The notes under the pieces: model-generated | What the model was told of the DNA's origin: nothing | The model's database searches: none | What the model saw: only the letters and a program-made list of their open reading frames with translations | Virus record (IMG/VR): IMGVR_UViG_3300032246_002821 | Coordinates: 118,954-182,953 of that record | DNA length: 64,000 bases | Origin: a virus | Direction: 5' to 3' (one strand) | Shown: positions 55,352-64,000 of the stretch, in pieces | How the letters are laid out: the number at the start of each line of letters is the position of its first letter | Position numbering within the stretch: position 1 is the stretch's first letter | Program-made: the position numbers and the translations under genes

Positions 55352-55900
55352 TTATCCTCTGTATCGTGTGCTGGCATAATAAGTGCTGGAATATACGCCC
55401 AGACTGCTATAAGTGGGGCTCAATCCGGTACCCACATATTTGATCCTGGCTATATTACTCGCAGTACCTGCATAATTGGTACTGCCACCGCTATAATAAC
55501 TGGATGAACTTAAACTAGTACCATCAAAACTAAAATTCCAATAATTGTTTTTACCATTGCCGTTGCTGGTATTCCAGGCTCCGCTGGATGAGGTTCCGTA
55601 AGTCAGTGTAACTTGGTAAGCATTTCCACCGTTATCCCAACCTCCTGTTCCTACGATATCCACATAAAAACAATCGCCTGTGAGAACCTGCGGAAAATAG
55701 GTGGCTGGACTCAAAGAAGTACCACTGGTCAAAGTTACTGCACTTTTTCCATAGAAATCTGTTAATTTCCTATTTGTGTCGGTGTTGTTTCCTATCAGCA
55801 TATCAGCAGGATGACCTACGATATCGAAATTTGTGCTGCTAGATCCTAATTCTGTTCGTATAGCACCTAAACTTATGGCACCGCTGGAAGGTAAAGTCAT
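55352..55900 (-). CDS. Virion structural protein (182 aa)
   Basis: A 182-residue protein starting MTLPSSGAISLGAIRTELGS, the N-terminus of a common phage/uvMED structural family; NTDTNRKLTDFYGKSAVTL follows. The C-terminal 100 residues are Ser/Gly/Tyr/Asn-rich beta. It shares a 4-base overlap with the S74 fibre gene. Confidence 0.7.
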   Translation of the reverse strand: MTLPSSGAISLGAIRTELGSSSTNFDIVGHPADMLIGNNTDTNRKLTDFYGKSAVTLTSGTSLSPATYFPQVLTGDCFYVDIVGTGGWDNGGNAYQVTLTYGTSSSGAWNTSNGNGKNNYWNFSFDGTSLSSSSYYSGGSTNYAGTASNIARIKYVGTGLSPTYSSLGVYSSTYYASTRYRG

Positions 55901-57801
55901 AGTTTGCTTTTAACCTCTGCTAATTCCGCACGTAGTTCTTTGATAGCTTCGATCAATAATGGTACTATTTTTTCATAACGTACAGCCAAGTAACCATCAT
56001 CGCGCTGTGTGACTACTTCAGGCAATACTGCCTGGATTTCTTGTGCTATGACTCCAGCTTCAGGTCCAGGACGATTGGTGTCTACCCAATCAAATATCAC
56101 ACCATTGATCTGTCCTACTTTGTCCAGGGCACTCGGGATATTAGTTATGTTTGTTTTTAAACGTCTGTCTGAACTGTAATAAGCTATAACATCGCCAGTT
56201 GCGTTGATATTTCCAGTCACACTAAGAGTATTTGCGCTGTAAGTTAGATAAGCATTTCCTATAAGGGTCTGTGTGCTATCATAAACACCCACTTGACCCG
56301 CGCTGCTGTTTTTGACCACTGTATTATAGACATTGACGGTAGCCCAGTTTAGATTGCCTGCTCCATCTGTGGCTAGATACTGACCGTTAGTGCCTCCACC
56401 GATATGAACATTGCTGTTTGCGCCCACATAGACGTTGGAACCGTAGAAAAAGCTGTTTCCTGTCACAGTCAATGCAGTAAGCGTACCTACGGTATTGATA
56501 CTGGGTTGGCTATTGGTGGTCAGTGTACCAGTGACGTTAGTGGTCGTGACGTTTCCTGCACCAACCGTGCCTGTGACACTCAGGCTTGTCAGTGTGCCTA
56601 GTGTATTGATGAAAGGCTGGCTATTGGTTATCAGCGTACCAGTGTACTGTGTGCCAGTATTGCCCACGTTTCTTACCAGTAAGCTGGAAGCAGCAACATT
56701 GCTGCTCACGTTGATATAAGGGGCATTGATATTGCCGGAAAAATTATTGGTGCTGCCACCAGTATTGATATTGCCACCGATGCCCACACCACCCACTACT
56801 TGCAGAGCGCCTGTAGTGGTGTTATAACTGGGATTACTACCGGTGATTCGTAAAGTCGTGCTGCCGTTGGTCAAGCTGATATTACCAGCAACGATAAGAT
56901 CATAATTTACGACTGTAGCTGTGTTCCCCAAAATTTCCAATATACTCAGGGGACTGCCGCCACTGTATGTTCTCAGTTTGGTATTACCCAGGTTAGTGGT
57001 GTTGTCTATGAGGAAATCATTTGTCAGGTAGTTGAGCTGACCTTTATTTGTCGCACCCACATACAAGCCCTGATTATTCAGTATGCTCAGAGTACCAGTC
57101 ATCGTCTGGTTGCCCTGATTTTGCAGATAATAGGCAGCAGCTACCCCACCCAGCTGGGCACTGTCGTTGGCCTGGCCCCAGAGTCTGCTGTTGGTCAAAG
57201 TTGCGCTGTTTATCAAATTCAAACCTGGACTTAGTGTGGGGAATCCTGGGATAGTAGTGGGAGCGATAGGAGTGATGGTGCTAGCCAGTGGGCTTATAAT
57301 CACATAATCCACATTGTTGACCTGCAAACTCAACACGCTGGTGCTGCCACCACTGTAATTGATGGTGCGGCTTCTTGCTTGTGCTGTACCACTAAGAGGA
57401 CCGATAGGAACCCATCCCGCAGCCAACCCACCATAGCAATTCAAAATGCTATTTGTTGTATCCCACCATAGATCGCCTATGGTGCTTGTAGTGGTGCTGG
57501 GTCCTGGAAAAGCGGCGCTGGTGGCACTACCTATATTTTTAAAATTGTTGTTGTCATAACAAACCTGTAAAACACCATTGCCGATGCTGGTATTATACCA
57601 AAGTTGGCCAGTTACTGGATTGGTTGGTTTGGTCCCATTGGCAAAATTTTCCAACATATAAAGGAAATTTTGATTCAAGAAACTACCATAATTGGGATAG
57701 TTTCTTCCCACGAGGGTTAAACTTGTGCTGGTGTTTTTCTGACCATCGGCGATAACTATGGGTTGTACTGTACCGCTACTATGGTAAATTGTATATGACA
57801 T
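55897..57801 (-). CDS. Tail fibre with S74 intramolecular chaperone
   Basis: A 634-residue fibre protein. N-terminal NTSTSLTLVGRNYPNYGSFL and NPVTGQLWYNTS are a common tail-fibre base. Middle shared module TTGALQVVGGVGIGGNINTG. The C-terminal 110 residues form a peptidase S74 chaperone: SSDRRLKTNITNIPSALDKV, INGVIFDWVD, EAGVIAQEIQAVLPEVV and VRYEKIVPLLIEAIKELR, with the catalytic Ser at the SSD junction. It trimerises the fibre and cuts itself off. Confidence 0.85.
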   Translation of the reverse strand: MSYTIYHSSGTVQPIVIADGQKNTSTSLTLVGRNYPNYGSFLNQNFLYMLENFANGTKPTNPVTGQLWYNTSIGNGVLQVCYDNNNFKNIGSATSAAFPGPSTTTSTIGDLWWDTTNSILNCYGGLAAGWVPIGPLSGTAQARSRTINYSGGSTSVLSLQVNNVDYVIISPLASTITPIAPTTIPGFPTLSPGLNLINSATLTNSRLWGQANDSAQLGGVAAAYYLQNQGNQTMTGTLSILNNQGLYVGATNKGQLNYLTNDFLIDNTTNLGNTKLRTYSGGSPLSILEILGNTATVVNYDLIVAGNISLTNGSTTLRITGSNPSYNTTTGALQVVGGVGIGGNINTGGSTNNFSGNINAPYINVSSNVAASSLLVRNVGNTGTQYTGTLITNSQPFINTLGTLTSLSVTGTVGAGNVTTTNVTGTLTTNSQPSINTVGTLTALTVTGNSFFYGSNVYVGANSNVHIGGGTNGQYLATDGAGNLNWATVNVYNTVVKNSSAGQVGVYDSTQTLIGNAYLTYSANTLSVTGNINATGDVIAYYSSDRRLKTNITNIPSALDKVGQINGVIFDWVDTNRPGPEAGVIAQEIQAVLPEVVTQRDDGYLAVRYEKIVPLLIEAIKELRAELAEVKSKL

Positions 57802-57823
57802 TAGGGCCTGCTCCTAGACCCGG

Positions 57824-57831
57824 TATTTATG
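57824..57831 (-). promoter_or_regulatory. T4-type late promoter (minus)
   Basis: Minus-strand CATAAATA, then CCGGGTCTAGGAGCAGGC before ATG 57801. Confidence 0.7.
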
Positions 57832-57847
57832 CGTTTTGCGGTAAAGA

Positions 57848-59542
57848 TTAGACAGTGATATATGTCTGGGATACACGCACATTGCTGTTATTGTAGGCGG
57901 TCGTGGCATATAAACCCACATTTCCGCTGTTTACATTGGCTGTCAATGTGACCAAACTGTTGCCCATAGTCTGTACAGCATAGGTGGTGATGACCGCATT
58001 ACTGCCATTTTGGGTTACCAGTGCTTCCATGCTCTGATAATCGTTGGTTGTTGTGTTGCTGATGCTCAGGATATATTTGGCTGTCCTATAGACACTTGTG
58101 CTGAAAGTATCTATCAATGTAGTGCCGCTGTTGATGATGGAAGAATTTGGATTGCTAGCAAATGCTGTGTTGAGAGTGAAAACATTGCTGTTGAGAGTGG
58201 CGGTGATCAAGCTGTCGTTGGTAAATCTGGTTGTTCCCTGGGCATAGGGAAATGTAAGATCTATGCTGTTGAAACCATTGCTTATAACGCCCAGATGGCT
58301 AGCAGCACTGAAAGTCCTGGCTTCGATTATGTCGGTTGTCAGCGGTGTTTCTGTAAGAGTAAGCAAATTACCAGCCACACTATAACTGGTGGTGGGTATC
58401 TGGACCACACCATTTATAGTTACCAATGTACCCTGTGTGGTATTGTTTTGGCTGAGAGTATATGTGGTTCCTGAACCATTAGGATAGAAAATATCGCTGG
58501 TGACGATAGTCTGCGCTCCGCCTTCCAGACCCACCGCTTCCCAAGTATTGCCTGTATATACTTCCAAATATCCGTAAGTGGCGTTCCATCTTATCATACC
58601 GCTTTGGGGAGTGACTGGATATTGAGTATTGGTGCCTGTGGGTACTTGCAAAGCAGTGGTGCTATTAACATAAACAACACCATTGGAACCGGGTGTTATA
58701 CTGATGTTGGCATTGGTACCGGTGCTGAATATGTTGCTGGTATAGACATTGCCCACAGTTTTACCATTGAAAAATGTTGCAGTGACGTTACCGTTGGGCA
58801 CATTCACATTGCCGTTGTTAGTTGTTATGTTTCCGTTGGCAGTAATGGTGCCGTTAGCTGCTATTATGTTGGTATTTGCGGTTATATTTCCGGAAAATAC
58901 AGCACTACCGTTGGCAGCAACGTTGGTAGCTGTGATATTAGCGTTGAAAGCTACAGTGTTGCTGAAGGTGATGGGACTAAGGAAATTGGATATTCCGGTT
59001 TGACCTGTGTATCTGGCTCCTACCGCATAAACTACGTTACCTGTGCTGCCATTCCAAGTTACCGCGGTTGGCACATTGGTGTCGGCAAAGTTGATCAATC
59101 CACTCTGATAATCGAAGAACCAGCTGTCGCTGTTACCACTACCAGCTTGAGGCAAGCTCACACCATAGGTTTGGGGTGCGCTGTTGCCACTGGGTGCTGC
59201 ATATAATTTTAGCTGATATCCCGAACCGTATTGAGTGGGTATCCAGTTAGTCAGATTGGTAGCCCAGGTCTGGTTTGTTGTGCTTTCTGCCAGATTAACT
59301 GTTTGGACACTGGTGCTTAATGTATCGCTGTATACTGTTACTACTGCACTATTGCTGGTAGGCAAAACAGTGACACTGGGAATCAAAAAATCCTGTTGCC
59401 AGATTGTCACGCCAGGACTGAGCAAGGGACTGGCATTTGCTTCGTTACTGGGACTTTTTGCCGTGCTGACGTCGGTTTTGGCAACACCATAACCGATTTT
59501 CTTGAGCAAATAATCAACTATCTGTGTCTGTGAAATGGCCAT
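57848..59542 (-). CDS. Tail fibre (564 aa)
   Basis: A 564-residue fibre protein starting MAISQTQIVDYLLKKIGYGV. The middle is a run of Asn/Thr/Val-rich beta repeats (NITANTNIIAANGTITANGN). The C-terminal 200 residues (FYPNGSGTTYTLSQNNTTQG, TINGVVQIPTTSYSVAGNLL, TSVYRTAKYILSISN) are paralogous to the end of the 52579 fibre, so two fibres share one tip design. It overlaps the next gene by one base. Confidence 0.7.
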   Translation of the reverse strand: MAISQTQIVDYLLKKIGYGVAKTDVSTAKSPSNEANASPLLSPGVTIWQQDFLIPSVTVLPTSNSAVVTVYSDTLSTSVQTVNLAESTTNQTWATNLTNWIPTQYGSGYQLKLYAAPSGNSAPQTYGVSLPQAGSGNSDSWFFDYQSGLINFADTNVPTAVTWNGSTGNVVYAVGARYTGQTGISNFLSPITFSNTVAFNANITATNVAANGSAVFSGNITANTNIIAANGTITANGNITTNNGNVNVPNGNVTATFFNGKTVGNVYTSNIFSTGTNANISITPGSNGVVYVNSTTALQVPTGTNTQYPVTPQSGMIRWNATYGYLEVYTGNTWEAVGLEGGAQTIVTSDIFYPNGSGTTYTLSQNNTTQGTLVTINGVVQIPTTSYSVAGNLLTLTETPLTTDIIEARTFSAASHLGVISNGFNSIDLTFPYAQGTTRFTNDSLITATLNSNVFTLNTAFASNPNSSIINSGTTLIDTFSTSVYRTAKYILSISNTTTNDYQSMEALVTQNGSNAVITTYAVQTMGNSLVTLTANVNSGNVGLYATTAYNNSNVRVSQTYITV

Positions 59543-61548
59543 TAGTTAGTTGCCGCCTGTATGCTTAGTGCGGTTAAACTCTGAGCACTCGTCAGTTTGA
59601 CCCTGACATAGATTTCGTTGCCTATGTTACCGGCACTACTGGTATTTACAGTACCGAATGTTGCTGTGTAACTGCCACTACTTACCAAAGATCCTATGAC
59701 TGCTGTACCACCTACTGCACAGCCGTTGCTGCCGTTGCCGCCAGCACCAGTATTTGCTCCTGGAATACCGCTACCTGCATAAGCTGTGCTCATGCTGTAC
59801 CAGCCATTGAGTGTGCTGTAAGTGGGACTTATCCCTGGCAATGCTACCCATAGACCTGCTATGGTGCCGCTGTATAGGATGTTGAATTTGGCTACCGCAG
59901 TCTTGGCGAATTTGAATGTATAATATTGTGCTGCACCCTGACCTGACAGATTAGGTCCCACAGGCTGATAACCTGTGCTGTAATTGGTCTGATCGAATTT
60001 CAATACTGCTGCCACTATAGTAGCATCAGTGGTGTAAAAAGGTCCTGTCTGGCTGTTAAAAGCACTTTCGCTGCCAGTGAAGGCAGGGGTGTCGCTGGCT
60101 GTTCCGGCATCAGGATTCACTATGCGAAAAGTGCTGGGAGCACCAGTAAGAGCATTGGTCATACTGGATTCTTCTATCTGTGTGCTGGTGCCGTTCTTAT
60201 ACAACACGGTCAAACCAGGGCTGAAAGTATTGCTGGCACTGCTGTAACTGTTGAACACCGTCATACTGGGACCGGTACTGCTGCTACCGAAACCCGAAGC
60301 AGTGCCGCTGGCAGTGGTCGTAAAATAAGCACTGCCTGATGTCACATAAGCATTTCGTATCAATGGTGTGGTCACGCCAGCTTGTGTATAGGTCACACTG
60401 GTGGGTGTCTGCATAGCACCACCGGCTGAACCTGTTATGAACGTGTCACTGGTGTAATATGTATCACCACTCAATTTGGCCACATTGCCTACCAGACGCC
60501 ATACACTACTGCTGTTCAAATGTGGCACTGTGCTGCTGAAAGTGGTGCTGTTGGTTGTTAGACTGATGCTGGTGTTGCTCCAAGTGGGAGCGCCGACATT
60601 GTTGATATCATAATACCAAGTGGCAGTGTTTGTGCTGGATCCTGCGCTGTCCGTGATGGATATACGATTCCATCCTGCTGTTGCGTTGGATCCGCTGCCC
60701 TGGGCACTGAAACTGCTCCAGAAACCCCCGCTGCCACCGCTCAATGCGCTGTAGTCTTGATTACTGGTGATGATCAGATGACCATACGTGCCATTGTTGT
60801 TATTGCCAGGAGCCATCACACGATAACCGGTGGCGACGCCGTTTACTATCACTTGCACGTTGCCGCTGTCGCCAGGACCCTGGCGTGTGAATGTGTTGGT
60901 AGTGATAGTGGCTGCACGGATACCAGTGGTTAAACTAGTTCCACCTGCTACACTCAAATTGGCCCATCCACTGTTGTCCGTCTGTGTGAAATTGGTCATA
61001 CGACCCAGTGTGCTCAAGCCCGACAAGCTCAATGCACTGCCGTTGGGAAAATTACCTGGACTAGGTGGCACTAGTTTTCCTAATACAGCGTTCAGCAGGC
61101 TCAAGCCGTCGGTCACAGTGGTCGTAGTGGTCAAAGTGACTGCATTGCTTACCAGTGCTCCGCTGCTATTAGGACCCAATAATATCAGGTTTCCATACAG
61201 ATCGCTGACGATAGTGCTGTCTACATAGTTCTTGGTAGCTACATCTTGGGCATAGATGGGATCTACAACATCTGTGATCCTGAGACTACTGGCGCTGATA
61301 TTACCTGACAGAGTTTTGAGATATAAATTGCCTGATAAGCTGGTTAGATTGCTGTTGACGATGTAGATATTGCTGGCAGTGACGCTGCCGTTGACCGTCA
61401 GAGCGTTACCAGGCGTGGTGTTGTTGATACCCACGCGACGATTGTTCACATCGAAATATACGAGATTGCTGTCAAGGATGAGATCTGTGCCATTACGGAC
61501 AAGATTGTCCTTGAGCATAGTACCAGCGACTTTTCCTAAAATGGCCAT
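59542..61548 (-). CDS. Tail fibre (668 aa)
   Basis: A 668-residue fibre protein. N-terminal MAILGKVAGTMLKDNLVRNG and NNRRVGINNTTPGNALTVNG are typical fibre base segments. The centre and C-terminus are Ser/Thr/Gly-rich beta (VQVIVNGVATGYRVMAPGNN, STGYQPVGPNLSGQG). It ends in a domain EIYVRVKLTSAQSLTALSIQ. No enzymatic motif. Confidence 0.65.
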   Translation of the reverse strand: MAILGKVAGTMLKDNLVRNGTDLILDSNLVYFDVNNRRVGINNTTPGNALTVNGSVTASNIYIVNSNLTSLSGNLYLKTLSGNISASSLRITDVVDPIYAQDVATKNYVDSTIVSDLYGNLILLGPNSSGALVSNAVTLTTTTTVTDGLSLLNAVLGKLVPPSPGNFPNGSALSLSGLSTLGRMTNFTQTDNSGWANLSVAGGTSLTTGIRAATITTNTFTRQGPGDSGNVQVIVNGVATGYRVMAPGNNNNGTYGHLIITSNQDYSALSGGSGGFWSSFSAQGSGSNATAGWNRISITDSAGSSTNTATWYYDINNVGAPTWSNTSISLTTNSTTFSSTVPHLNSSSVWRLVGNVAKLSGDTYYTSDTFITGSAGGAMQTPTSVTYTQAGVTTPLIRNAYVTSGSAYFTTTASGTASGFGSSSTGPSMTVFNSYSSASNTFSPGLTVLYKNGTSTQIEESSMTNALTGAPSTFRIVNPDAGTASDTPAFTGSESAFNSQTGPFYTTDATIVAAVLKFDQTNYSTGYQPVGPNLSGQGAAQYYTFKFAKTAVAKFNILYSGTIAGLWVALPGISPTYSTLNGWYSMSTAYAGSGIPGANTGAGGNGSNGCAVGGTAVIGSLVSSGSYTATFGTVNTSSAGNIGNEIYVRVKLTSAQSLTALSIQAATN

Positions 61549-61574
61549 TTAAACTTCCTACGGAAGTATTTATT
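61549..61574 (-). promoter_or_regulatory. Late promoter with possible RBS hairpin
   Basis: Minus-strand AATAAATA (61574-61567), then ACTTCC-GTA-GGAAGT, a 6-bp hairpin whose 3' arm is the GGAAG ribosome site of ATG 61548. The late start would fall near the loop, removing the 5' arm. Confidence 0.55.
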
Positions 61575-61580
61575 GCTGAT

Positions 61581-61988
61581 TTAATTTGCGTCGGTGGAAT
61601 TAAATTTGTGGAAAACAACCACAGTCTGACCGCTGGGCGGAGGATTACTGAAAGTTATATTAGCACCGGCCAGAGTGAAGGCATCATCGGGATTCTGCGC
61701 CACGTTGCCTACGAATACCAGGATACTGGTGCTGCTGGGAGGAATATAACTCAGCGTGAACAGCGTGGTCGTACCATCCCCAGTGAATGTGTCTTTGGGT
61801 ATGGTCACGTTGCCGTTGATAGCGATCTGTTGCCAAGCATTGTAGTAGATCTCGAATCTTTGCACATCGGTGTTGAATCTTATCTGTCCATTCACAGGAG
61901 CAGCAGGTCTATCAGCTGTGGATCCGATGGGCAACTGGATCGCACTGCTTCCTGTCTTGATAAAATCGTTTTTAAGTAATCTGGCCAT
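61581..61988 (-). CDS. Fibre-associated protein with FTGDGT module
   Basis: A 135-residue protein: KTGSSAIQLPIGSTADRPAA, GQIRFNTDVQRFEIYYNAWQ (a common fibre base), then DTFTGDGTTTLFTLSYIPPS, ILVFVGNVAQNPDDAFTLAG and VVVFHKF. The second half is a beta module also present in the 52579 and 57848 fibres. It overlaps the next gene by one base. Confidence 0.65.
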   Translation of the reverse strand: MARLLKNDFIKTGSSAIQLPIGSTADRPAAPVNGQIRFNTDVQRFEIYYNAWQQIAINGNVTIPKDTFTGDGTTTLFTLSYIPPSSTSILVFVGNVAQNPDDAFTLAGANITFSNPPPSGQTVVVFHKFNSTDAN

Positions 61989-62296
61989 TAGAGACTGATA
62001 TATCCTACGGTTGCAGTGATACTTGTCGCAGCATTGGCATTTGCATAGATGGCATCGCCGTTGCTGAGAATGATCTTTTCTGTGGCTACTACCAGGGTAT
62101 CGCTGCTGGTGATAGCATAATTGCTGTATACTATAGTGCTATTTCCAGCAAAGCCGCCGCTGGGAACCACATATAGATTGACGGTTTTTGTAGATCCACT
62201 AGTGTTGCAGAAGTACAATAGCTGCACAACACTCTGACCACTGCTGGTATAGATCGCACTAGCTGATGTTCCTAGTATTGAATTACTTACTGCCAT
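61988..62296 (-). CDS. Small virion protein (102 aa)
   Basis: A 102-residue beta-rich protein starting MAVSNSILGTSASAIYTSSG, with LYFCNTSGSTKTVNLYVVPS and SDTLVVATEKIILSNGDAIY. It resembles small conserved structural proteins of phages and, in style, the 97-residue protein at 18290. Confidence 0.65.
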   Translation of the reverse strand: MAVSNSILGTSASAIYTSSGQSVVQLLYFCNTSGSTKTVNLYVVPSGGFAGNSTIVYSNYAITSSDTLVVATEKIILSNGDAIYANANAATSITATVGYISL

Positions 62297-62305
62297 TATC
62301 GTTCC

Positions 62306-62992
62306 TTATCCAAATATCAGCGCCAACACTGTGGCTTTTGTCTTAGTTATCAATTCGTCACCAGTACCACTATTTACCACGTACAATCCGGTACCGCCGC
62401 TTCCCACTGTATTGGCGAAAAGCATAGTGAAATTGGTCTGGTTAGATGGAGCACTGCCCTGATATGCAAACTTAGCAACATCATTGATGACAACATAGCC
62501 GGTGCCATTGCCCTGCAGATAAAGATCCTGGTTGGTACCAGTGGTCCAGATATTACCGTTGCCGATGCTGGTGTTGGAAATCCTTAGATTTCCATTATTC
62601 AGTGTCAGATTGGCACTGCCATACAGGTAATTGGCATTGTTCCACTGGATGGCGCCTTGTTGGCCCACAGCAGCGATAGTAGCACTTGCTGTGATAGCAC
62701 TATATGTGCTACCGTCGTTGGTCAATTCCCAACGTGTGTTTGTTTCGCTCCAGCGGATCTGCACATTGGGACTAGTCCCACGATCCACTTCGATAGCAGC
62801 ACCCCCGGCAAGAGGTGTGGTTGTTCCGTGATTGAGCGTGAGGATGCTATCTGTGATGACACTGTTAGTGATATCTTGAGTACTAGTATTACCCATGATC
62901 TGCAAATTGCCGTGTATGGTTACCACATTTGCAAAAATGTCATATGGTGCTAGATTACCATCGTTTCCGATTACTCTTTTACTACTGCTCAT
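62306..62992 (-). CDS. Tail-fibre base protein (228 aa)
   Basis: A 228-residue protein: MSSSKRVIGNDGNLAPYDIF, IHGNLQIMGNTSTQDITNSV, DSILTLNHG, IEVDRGTSPNVQIRWSETNT, then YVVINDVAKFAYQGSAP. The N-terminal pattern of alternating short beta modules is the same as at the start of the 52579 fibre. Structural. Confidence 0.65.
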   Translation of the reverse strand: MSSSKRVIGNDGNLAPYDIFANVVTIHGNLQIMGNTSTQDITNSVITDSILTLNHGTTTPLAGGAAIEVDRGTSPNVQIRWSETNTRWELTNDGSTYSAITASATIAAVGQQGAIQWNNANYLYGSANLTLNNGNLRISNTSIGNGNIWTTGTNQDLYLQGNGTGYVVINDVAKFAYQGSAPSNQTNFTMLFANTVGSGGTGLYVVNSGTGDELITKTKATVLALIFG

Positions 62993-63008
62993 GAGTTGTT
63001 CCTGGAAA

Positions 63009-63016
63009 TATTTATG
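63009..63016 (-). promoter_or_regulatory. T4-type late promoter (minus)
   Basis: Minus-strand CATAAATA before ATTTCCAGGAACAAC and ATG 62992; preceded by a small TGCCT/AGGCA hairpin. Confidence 0.7.
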
Positions 63017-63034
63017 CCTAATCAGGCACAGATG

Positions 63035-63062
63035 AAAATAGCAGCCCTGAGGCTGCTATTTT
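63035..63062 (-). terminator. Rho-independent terminator
   Basis: AAAATAGCAGCC, loop CTGA, GGCTGCTATTTT, 12 bp with T runs on both sides. It ends the transcript of the 63081 gene. Confidence 0.85.
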
Positions 63063-63080
63063 TTTGTATTTTTTTACAGA

Positions 63081-63725
63081 TTAAGCACCTGGAATACGTG
63101 CAGTTGTGCTTGTGGGATTACCAAAAGTCCACTGATACTTGTTGCCAGCGAAATCTCTTACAAATTTGTTGCTGAGACTCTGTGCTAATTGTCCGCTGTA
63201 AAGGCTGATAGCAGCAGTGTTTGAGAAACTTTGGCTGCTCTGGAAGCTGACGTTGGCGTTGCCCACACCGTTGGTTACACTATAAGATGTTATCTTGACA
63301 TTTCCTACAATACCAGGAACGCCACGAACATAATCACCCACAGCTGGTGTACTTACAGCAGCCAGGTTAGCTGAGTTGAAACGTACCCACGCAAAAGTAG
63401 TTGGGCTACTGGTAACATTGACGTTGCAATAGCTAAGATATGCAGTATCAATACCGATACTCATTGAACCAGCAGAAAGATTGGCGTTGGGGTAATTTGC
63501 CAGTGTACAAACACCTGTGTTTGTACCATCTGTAACTAGAAATTTACTACGTCCTTTCTGACGCAACACACTACCAAGTGCTGCAAAAGTTGCACCTGTC
63601 ACATATACGTTTGGACGAATCTGAGTTCCAGCAATACTTGTGAGACCACCAGTACCACCGATCACGTTGCCTGCATCAGCATACTGGTTCACAGTTGCTG
63701 ACTTCTGAATTTTAAACTTTCCCAT
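63081..63725 (-). CDS. Conserved virion protein (214 aa)
   Basis: A 214-residue protein starting MGKFKIQKSATVNQYADAGN, with SVLRQKGRSKFLVTDGTNTG and VCTLANYPNANL, a family pattern in T4-like marine phages. The second half is beta-rich and ends NKYQWTFGNPTSTTARIPG. Its own promoter and terminator make it a single-gene unit, so probably abundant. Confidence 0.7.
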   Translation of the reverse strand: MGKFKIQKSATVNQYADAGNVIGGTGGLTSIAGTQIRPNVYVTGATFAALGSVLRQKGRSKFLVTDGTNTGVCTLANYPNANLSAGSMSIGIDTAYLSYCNVNVTSSPTTFAWVRFNSANLAAVSTPAVGDYVRGVPGIVGNVKITSYSVTNGVGNANVSFQSSQSFSNTAAISLYSGQLAQSLSNKFVRDFAGNKYQWTFGNPTSTTARIPGA

Positions 63726-63792
63726 TTTTATTACTCCTGAAAAGACGTTCTAGGTCGCCGGCTGGGTCACCGTAATCTATTAAACGACAAGG

Positions 63793-63800
63793 TATTTATG
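63793..63800 (-). promoter_or_regulatory. T4-type late promoter (minus)
   Basis: Minus-strand CATAAATA, 68 bases before ATG 63725, leaving a leader longer than usual here. Confidence 0.6.
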
Positions 63801-63819
63801 GTAAATTACGATTAATATA

Positions 63820-64000
63820 TTAAAATGGTTTTATTGTTGAAGTTTGTGTTATAGTTCCGTGTGATGTAACAGTTTGAACACCGCTTGCATCACCAGTAAT
63901 AGTATCACCAAGCATCAGGTATTGTGTATTTGTAATTGCAGTAAGTGCTGAATTAGGAACAGTTATACTTGTTAAATTAGGATCATATGGTGTTGAACCA
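63820..64000 (-). CDS. Partial structural protein, cut by the window edge
   Basis: C-terminal 59 residues (ending ITQTSTIKPF) of a minus-strand gene that continues beyond 64000. Composition is Thr/Ser/Asn-rich as in fibres. Its codons are clearly AT-richer than those of its neighbours (TTA, ACA, CCT, AAT). Confidence 0.55.
   Translation of the reverse strand, partial: GSTPYDPNLTSITVPNSALTAITNTQYLMLGDTITGDASGVQTVTSHGTITQTSTIKPF

Overview
The window is part of the genome of a large tailed phage of the T4-like (myovirus) type. The support is a gp15-like tail-sheath-terminator gene, a tail-fibre block of about 22 kb, and repeated T4-style late promoters (NATAAATA) just upstream of structural genes. 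There is also a 9-kb island with 22 tRNA genes. Early-type genes instead sit behind bacterial sigma70 promoters (TTGACA, 16-17 bp, TATAAT-like). Lipid genes of a kind known from marine alphaproteobacteria and two PhoB-box promoters suggest a Gram-negative aquatic host, probably alphaproteobacterial; the host is inference.

Layout. (1) 21-6359, minus strand: tightly overlapping small early-type genes with an MBD4-like DNA glycosylase, an SGNH hydrolase, a gamma-glutamylcyclotransferase-like protein, a large conserved phage protein and one glycosyltransferase-like protein. (2) 6373-11257, plus: HAD phosphatase, a 459-residue possible nuclease or head protein, a DNA methyltransferase, an Api92-like protein and an Rmf-like mini-protein. 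(3) 11254-17301, plus: a sugar cassette of three related glycosyltransferase-like proteins, a 2OG-Fe oxygenase, a PLP enzyme and a UDP-hexose dehydrogenase. (4) 17288-22471: a phosphoesterase, an NHLP-like protein, then olsB, an acidic protein, plcP and agt, with two PHO-box promoters. This looks like a viral phosphate-starvation lipid-remodelling module. (5) 22468-32009: the tRNA island, with structured intergenic RNAs, two radical SAM genes, a fifth glycosyltransferase-like gene, a glutamine-amidotransferase-like gene and small secreted or lipoprotein genes. (6) 32021-37039: small membrane proteins and a minus-strand operon with an SLC5-type Na+/solute symporter, two P-loop proteins, a 2OG oxygenase and a DUF2061 protein. 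(7) 37115-40795, plus: methyltransferase, neck-region protein, gp15 and a Nudix hydrolase. (8) 40781 to the right edge, minus: the receptor-binding region, with a tail-assembly chaperone, glycine-rich tips (one with a Hint domain), three tandem C1q-like proteins, modular fibres sharing a GAL-V-GG-GI-GNL repeat and one fibre with an S74 intramolecular chaperone.

Working together (inference): the early genes and tRNAs support takeover. The PHO-box genes would respond to host phosphate stress and shift membrane lipids from phospholipid to ornithine lipid and glycolipid, freeing phosphate. The sugar cassette probably decorates a virion or host surface. The late region builds the tail and a highly recombinogenic set of fibres.
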